Notes under the pieces: model-generated | Told to the model about the DNA's origin: nothing | The model's input: the letters and a program-made list of their open reading frames with translations, nothing else | Databases searched by the model: none | Shown here: one piece after another, positions 60,553 through 64,000 of the stretch | Position numbering within the stretch: the first letter of the stretch is position 1 | How the letters are laid out: every line of letters starts with the position of its first letter | Program-made: the position numbers and the translations under genes | NCBI GenBank assembly: GCA_037200125.1 | Contig: JBBCGS010000002.1 | Coordinates: 682,001-746,000 of the forward strand | Reading direction: 5' to 3' | Origin: JADGHX01 sp037200125 | Lineage (GTDB): Bacteria > Pseudomonadota > Gammaproteobacteria > Steroidobacterales > Steroidobacteraceae | DNA: 64,000 nt

Positions 60553-61576
60553 TCATCCATCCTTTTGCTTTTCGCTTCCAGAACAGGAACACGAGGAAAG
60601 GCGTTCCGATCAGGCTCGTCAGCACACCGACGGGAATCTCCGTGCGCAGCACGCGCGTGACATCGTCGACGAGCAGCACGAACAGACCACCGAGCCAGGC
60701 CGATGCCGGCAAGAGACGCCTATGATCGGGCCCCACTATCATGCGAGCAACGTGCGGGATCACGAGCCCCACCCAGCCGATGACGCCGCTCGCGGCCACC
60801 TGCGCCGCCACCATCCACGACACCAGCGCAACGATGAGCAGCCGCAAGAATCCCACGCGCACACCCAGCGATGCCGCATCCAGCGGACCGAGCGATAGAA
60901 GGTTCAGCCGCCAGCGCAACAGCATGAGAATCGAGCCCGCGACCAGCACGGGCACCGCCATGAGCGTGACCGTGTGCGGCTCGGCCCGGGCGAGCGATCC
61001 CAGCAACCAGAACGTCATGTTCTGCAGCTGACCATCGTTGGCGAAAAACTGAGCAAGCCCCACACACGCCATGCAGAAGGCACTGATGAAGATGCCCGAC
61101 AGGATGAGCCCCACGCCCTCGGTGCCCTTCGCCAGACGCGCGAGCGCATAGGTGCACACCATCGCCCCCACTCCGCCCGCAAAACCCAACGCCAGGCAGC
61201 CACCCGGCGGAAGATCGAGCAACACGCCAATCACATACCCGCAGGCGGCTCCGCTCGACACACCCACGAGATCGGGTCCCACCAAAGGATTTTTCATCAT
61301 GCCCTGCAGGGCCGTGCCGGAAATGCCAAGGGCAATGCCGACGAACACAGCCAGCAGCACCCGCGGCAGACGAATGATCTGCACAACGAGCAGATCCCTC
61401 GCCGGCCACGGCAACGGATCGGGCAGCGACCACGGCAGAGCCAGATGCCCCGCGATCCCGGCCGCGCGCCAGAACGACATCGGATAGCTGCCGATGCACA
61501 GCGACGCGACGACCACCGCGATCAGCCCGACGATCAGGCCATAGGGAGCAAGGCGCTGGAGACCACCGTGCGTCAT
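60545..61576 (-). CDS. FecCD-family ABC permease (first)
   Basis: A 343-residue permease paralogous to the next gene (LPRVLLAVFVGIALGISGTALQGMMKNPLVGPDLVG, VGLVIPHVARMIVGPDHRRLLP). Having two different permease subunits indicates a heterodimeric channel like FecC/FecD. The start overlaps the binding-protein stop by four bases. Confidence 0.94.
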   Translation of the reverse strand: MTHGGLQRLAPYGLIVGLIAVVVASLCIGSYPMSFWRAAGIAGHLALPWSLPDPLPWPARDLLVVQIIRLPRVLLAVFVGIALGISGTALQGMMKNPLVGPDLVGVSSGAACGYVIGVLLDLPPGGCLALGFAGGVGAMVCTYALARLAKGTEGVGLILSGIFISAFCMACVGLAQFFANDGQLQNMTFWLLGSLARAEPHTVTLMAVPVLVAGSILMLLRWRLNLLSLGPLDAASLGVRVGFLRLLIVALVSWMVAAQVAASGVIGWVGLVIPHVARMIVGPDHRRLLPASAWLGGLFVLLVDDVTRVLRTEIPVGVLTSLIGTPFLVFLFWKRKAKGWMND

Positions 61577-62760
61577 GGATGCGGGGCCGCCTGGAAGCGC
61601 GCGTACCCTTGCGAGTCCTTGTTCAGGTCGACGGACAGCAGAGCATCGATCCGCTCATCGCCGATCTCAATCCCGTAACGTTTGCGGTAATACGCGCGCA
61701 TGCGCGCTCGCACGGTCGGCTCGAGACGATCCGGGTGAAAGATCTCCGCCTGCCAGCGCGCCGCCAGAGCGAGGTTGTCGATGTCGTGGATAAAGCGGCT
61801 GAAATCGGCATGGCCCGCATAAACGCGTCGTTCCCGCACGGCCTGCAATCCGCGCCAACGCACGTCCCGATACAGGTCACGCGGATTGCTCATGATGATG
61901 TCGGGGTTCATCGCGAGCACGCGCTCGGCTTCCTGGTAGCGGCCGCTGGTTCGCAATTTTCTGCCCGTGCCACGCGTCGCGAGACGCTCGTTGTCATCGC
62001 TCGTGACGGAAACGTTTGACCAATCGTCGATGGGCGCATTCATGCCCAGAACTCGCGGCCGCTGCGCTTCCGGGATAGTCTCCGGTCGCAGTTCCTCGTG
62101 CAGCTCCCGCACCTGGTCGAGGTACTCGGCGATCACCCGCTCGCCGAACTCCGGCTGACCCAGCGCCGCGTTCATCGTCCGAACCCAGGCGAACATGTGG
62201 TACTCGCTCTCCGCGATCTTCGGCGACCGCAGCTGTGGCGGGTCCGGTGGCTGGAATTTCTCGGGGAGGAAAGTCGCGAGCGCCGTGACACCGAGTTGAC
62301 GCAGCTCCGCCGCGCCGTAGCGCACGCCCTGGAACCACGTGAAACCGAAATGCAGATCGCCCGGCCTCACCGCGATGAGAGACTCCATGTTGACTGGATA
62401 CGGATACTCGTCCGACCAATAGTGCTCGTCCGCCAACTCCGGAAACAGCCAGGCCCATCTGCCGGCGAGAAACTTCTTTCGTTCTTCGGCGCTTCCAGCA
62501 CGCAGCAGCAACGCAGTCGCATGCGTCTGCGGCAGATATTCCGGGAGATAGACCGACGCAACGCCCTGCGGCGGCATGGGCACCTGAACCGCATCGCCCA
62601 TGGAGTCGATGATCGTCGCCGAATGCGCGAACGCCGTCGGCGGGATGACCGGCGCGGGACGCAGGAGTGCGAGGCTCATGAGTCCCAACGCAGCCAGCGG
62701 CACAGCCCATCGCAGCTCGCGGGTCAGCGAGGGCACGTATCGCACGAATGACGCCGGCAC
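61573..62760 (-). CDS. Periplasmic substrate-binding protein of the ABC uptake system
   Basis: A 395-residue helical-backbone binding protein (class III-like): SATIIDSMGDAVQVPMPPQGVASVYLPEYLP opens the first lobe, then PNPDIIMSNPRDLYRD and VYAGHADFSRFIHDIDNLALAARWQAEIFHP in the second. It is longer than typical FecB (about 300). The N terminus has a hydrophobic helix (AVPLAALGLMSLALLRPAP) preceded by Arg; there is no lipobox, so it may be a cleavable or uncleaved signal anchor. A Trp/Tyr-rich segment (WAWLFPELADEHYWSDEYPYP) could be part of an aromatic ligand pocket. It begins 22 bases after the receptor stop. Confidence 0.88.
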   Translation of the reverse strand: MPASFVRYVPSLTRELRWAVPLAALGLMSLALLRPAPVIPPTAFAHSATIIDSMGDAVQVPMPPQGVASVYLPEYLPQTHATALLLRAGSAEERKKFLAGRWAWLFPELADEHYWSDEYPYPVNMESLIAVRPGDLHFGFTWFQGVRYGAAELRQLGVTALATFLPEKFQPPDPPQLRSPKIAESEYHMFAWVRTMNAALGQPEFGERVIAEYLDQVRELHEELRPETIPEAQRPRVLGMNAPIDDWSNVSVTSDDNERLATRGTGRKLRTSGRYQEAERVLAMNPDIIMSNPRDLYRDVRWRGLQAVRERRVYAGHADFSRFIHDIDNLALAARWQAEIFHPDRLEPTVRARMRAYYRKRYGIEIGDERIDALLSVDLNKDSQGYARFQAAPHP

Positions 62761-62782
62761 GCGGCCCCGCTCCCGCGCGCGC

Positions 62783-64000
62783 TCAGAATTTCATCGTCGC
62801 TGAGAACGCGAATGTGCGCGGCTCACCTATCGCGAAAGGTGAAGCCCAGTACGCCTTGTCCGTCACGTTCTGCACATCGAGCCTGAACACCGTTTCACGG
62901 CCCAACACGCCGGTCAGATAGCGAGCGCCAACGTCGCCGACCGTGTAGCTCGGAACCTGGATAGCGTTCGCGCCGTCCGCATAGCTGCTGCCCGTGTAGT
63001 ACGCACCGCCGGTGAGGAAAAGCCCCGGCAACATGGGCACGTTGTACTCCGCGTAAAGCTTGATGAGCTTGTCGGCGACCTGCGTGGGGCGTTTGCCCTT
63101 GATCGCGACATTCGAGGTCTTGTCGATGCTGGCGTCGAGCCATGTCACACCGCCAACGATCGTCAGGCTCTGCGTAAGCTTGCCGGTGGCCGTGAGCTCG
63201 ACGCCTTGGTGGTTCTGCTGTCCGTCCTTGGTGAGCGTGGGCCGCGGCAAGGTCGGCACCTCATAGCTGTTCTGCTTCTCGAGGCGGAACAGCGCTGCGG
63301 TCAGCGACATGCCACCCGCGTCGGCCTTTGCGCCGAGCTCGTATTGCTTGCTGACGTACGGGCTCAGGACTTCGCCGAAGTTGTTGTAGTTCTGGCTCAC
63401 CAGCGTCCCGGCTTCCAGTTCCTCGATATAAGTCCCATACGTCGTCAGCCAGGGAATCGGCTTGTACAGAATCGACATCGTCGGCGTGACCTTGTGATCC
63501 TGATAGCCATTGGTGGTGACGCCCGCCACGTTGCGCGACAAGTCGAGGATGCGCGAATAGCTCGCGCCCACGAGCGCCGACCACTGCTCACTGAACTGGA
63601 TGTCGTCGCCCAGCTTGAATCCGTCGCGACGACTGTAGTTCTGGTTGTAGCGAACCCGCGGCAAGGTCGCGATGAAAGGCGGGCGCGGTATCTGAGGATT
63701 GTCGAAACTCAGTCCGTTGGCCTGCACGAACGTCGGGGCATTCGTGGAGGCATAGGCGTAATAGAGATCTCCCCCATACCCGACCGTCAACTTGTGGGTT
63801 ACGCGCGCGGTGTTGAAGGAGAAATCCAGATAAGTCGAACCGCCCTGGTCGTCGTACTCCGCAGGTCCGCCCGGCAGCAGGAACTGATTAAGCGTGGTCC
63901 GGTCAACGATGATGTTGCGAGCAGCGACGTTGAACTCGCCTTTCACGGTGTTGTCGACGTAGTTCGCGCGCAGCGTGACGGCATCACTGATCTTCCACGT
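62783..64000 (-). CDS. TonB-dependent receptor, siderophore-type, N-terminal part missing
   Basis: The frame is open through the right edge (64000), so only the C-terminal 405 residues are in view: beta-barrel strands such as KLTVGYGGDLYYAYAS, YELGAKADAGGMSLTAALFRLEKQ, LTIVGGVTWLDASIDKT and a final RTFAFSATMKF with terminal Phe. The QQNHQGVELTATG segment is typical of siderophore receptors. It starts the uptake operon, with the binding-protein gene 22 bases downstream. An internal ATG at 63946 is not the start. Confidence 0.93.
   Translation of the reverse strand, partial: TWKISDAVTLRANYVDNTVKGEFNVAARNIIVDRTTLNQFLLPGGPAEYDDQGGSTYLDFSFNTARVTHKLTVGYGGDLYYAYASTNAPTFVQANGLSFDNPQIPRPPFIATLPRVRYNQNYSRRDGFKLGDDIQFSEQWSALVGASYSRILDLSRNVAGVTTNGYQDHKVTPTMSILYKPIPWLTTYGTYIEELEAGTLVSQNYNNFGEVLSPYVSKQYELGAKADAGGMSLTAALFRLEKQNSYEVPTLPRPTLTKDGQQNHQGVELTATGKLTQSLTIVGGVTWLDASIDKTSNVAIKGKRPTQVADKLIKLYAEYNVPMLPGLFLTGGAYYTGSSYADGANAIQVPSYTVGDVGARYLTGVLGRETVFRLDVQNVTDKAYWASPFAIGEPRTFAFSATMKF

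Overview
The window is high-GC DNA densely packed with genes. It is rich in TonB-dependent receptors, FecI/FecR-type signalling, PQQ dehydrogenases and RND efflux, which is typical of an aerobic, nutritionally versatile Gram-negative proteobacterium. A Steroidobacteraceae- or Xanthomonadales-like gammaproteobacterium would fit, but that placement is inference. No rRNA, tRNA, CRISPR array, prophage or intact insertion sequence is visible. Coding sequences run off both ends (an FAD disulfide oxidoreductase at 1 and a TonB-dependent receptor at 64000).

Region 1-18914 looks like one substrate-specific catabolic locus. It contains an E3/MerA-like flavoprotein, a 98-bp-arm inverted repeat, an ECF sigma/FecR pair, and a TonB receptor with the STN signalling domain, followed by an exported SDR. 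Next come a secreted DUF8021-like protein, a second exported SDR, a SnoaL-like lipoprotein and a cytochrome c-PQQ dehydrogenase. Last is a six-gene operon encoding two TPP-dependent E1 alpha/beta pairs, one E2 acyltransferase and a TIM-barrel sugar-isomerase-like protein. The layout suggests sensing and import, then periplasmic oxidation, then cytoplasmic TPP-dependent cleavage to acyl-CoA. The substrate is unknown.

Region 18915-32262 is mixed. It holds a toxin-antitoxin pair with a frameshifted PIN toxin, an SDR remnant, a divergent nucleoside hydrolase/DUF2277 and 5'-nucleotidase pair, an RRM RNA-binding protein and an S9 peptidase. It also holds a Rieske-FAD reductase, two membrane proteins of unknown function and a YghU-type glutathione transferase.

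Region 32358-48079 encodes export and housekeeping accessory functions. These are an RND pump (adaptor plus permease), two FtsX-type ABC permeases without an ATPase, a second DUF8021-like protein, an MHS-type MFS carrier, the divergent ArgO/ArgP pair, a 5'-3' exonuclease and an N-formylglutamate amidohydrolase. The Anbu proteasome-like peptidase follows, with two transglutaminase-like partners.

Region 48127-57910 looks like a PQQ-linked alcohol oxidation regulon: a YVTN beta-propeller, an orphan PqqD-like protein, a TonB receptor, a NarL-type two-component system, a DUF4159 protein, two tiny overlapping genes and a type II quinohemoprotein alcohol dehydrogenase.

Region 57936-64000 is a complete minus-strand iron-chelate (or related metallophore) uptake operon: TonB receptor, periplasmic binding protein, two FecCD permeases, ATPase and a dedicated TonB, joined by start/stop overlaps of 4 to 8 bases.
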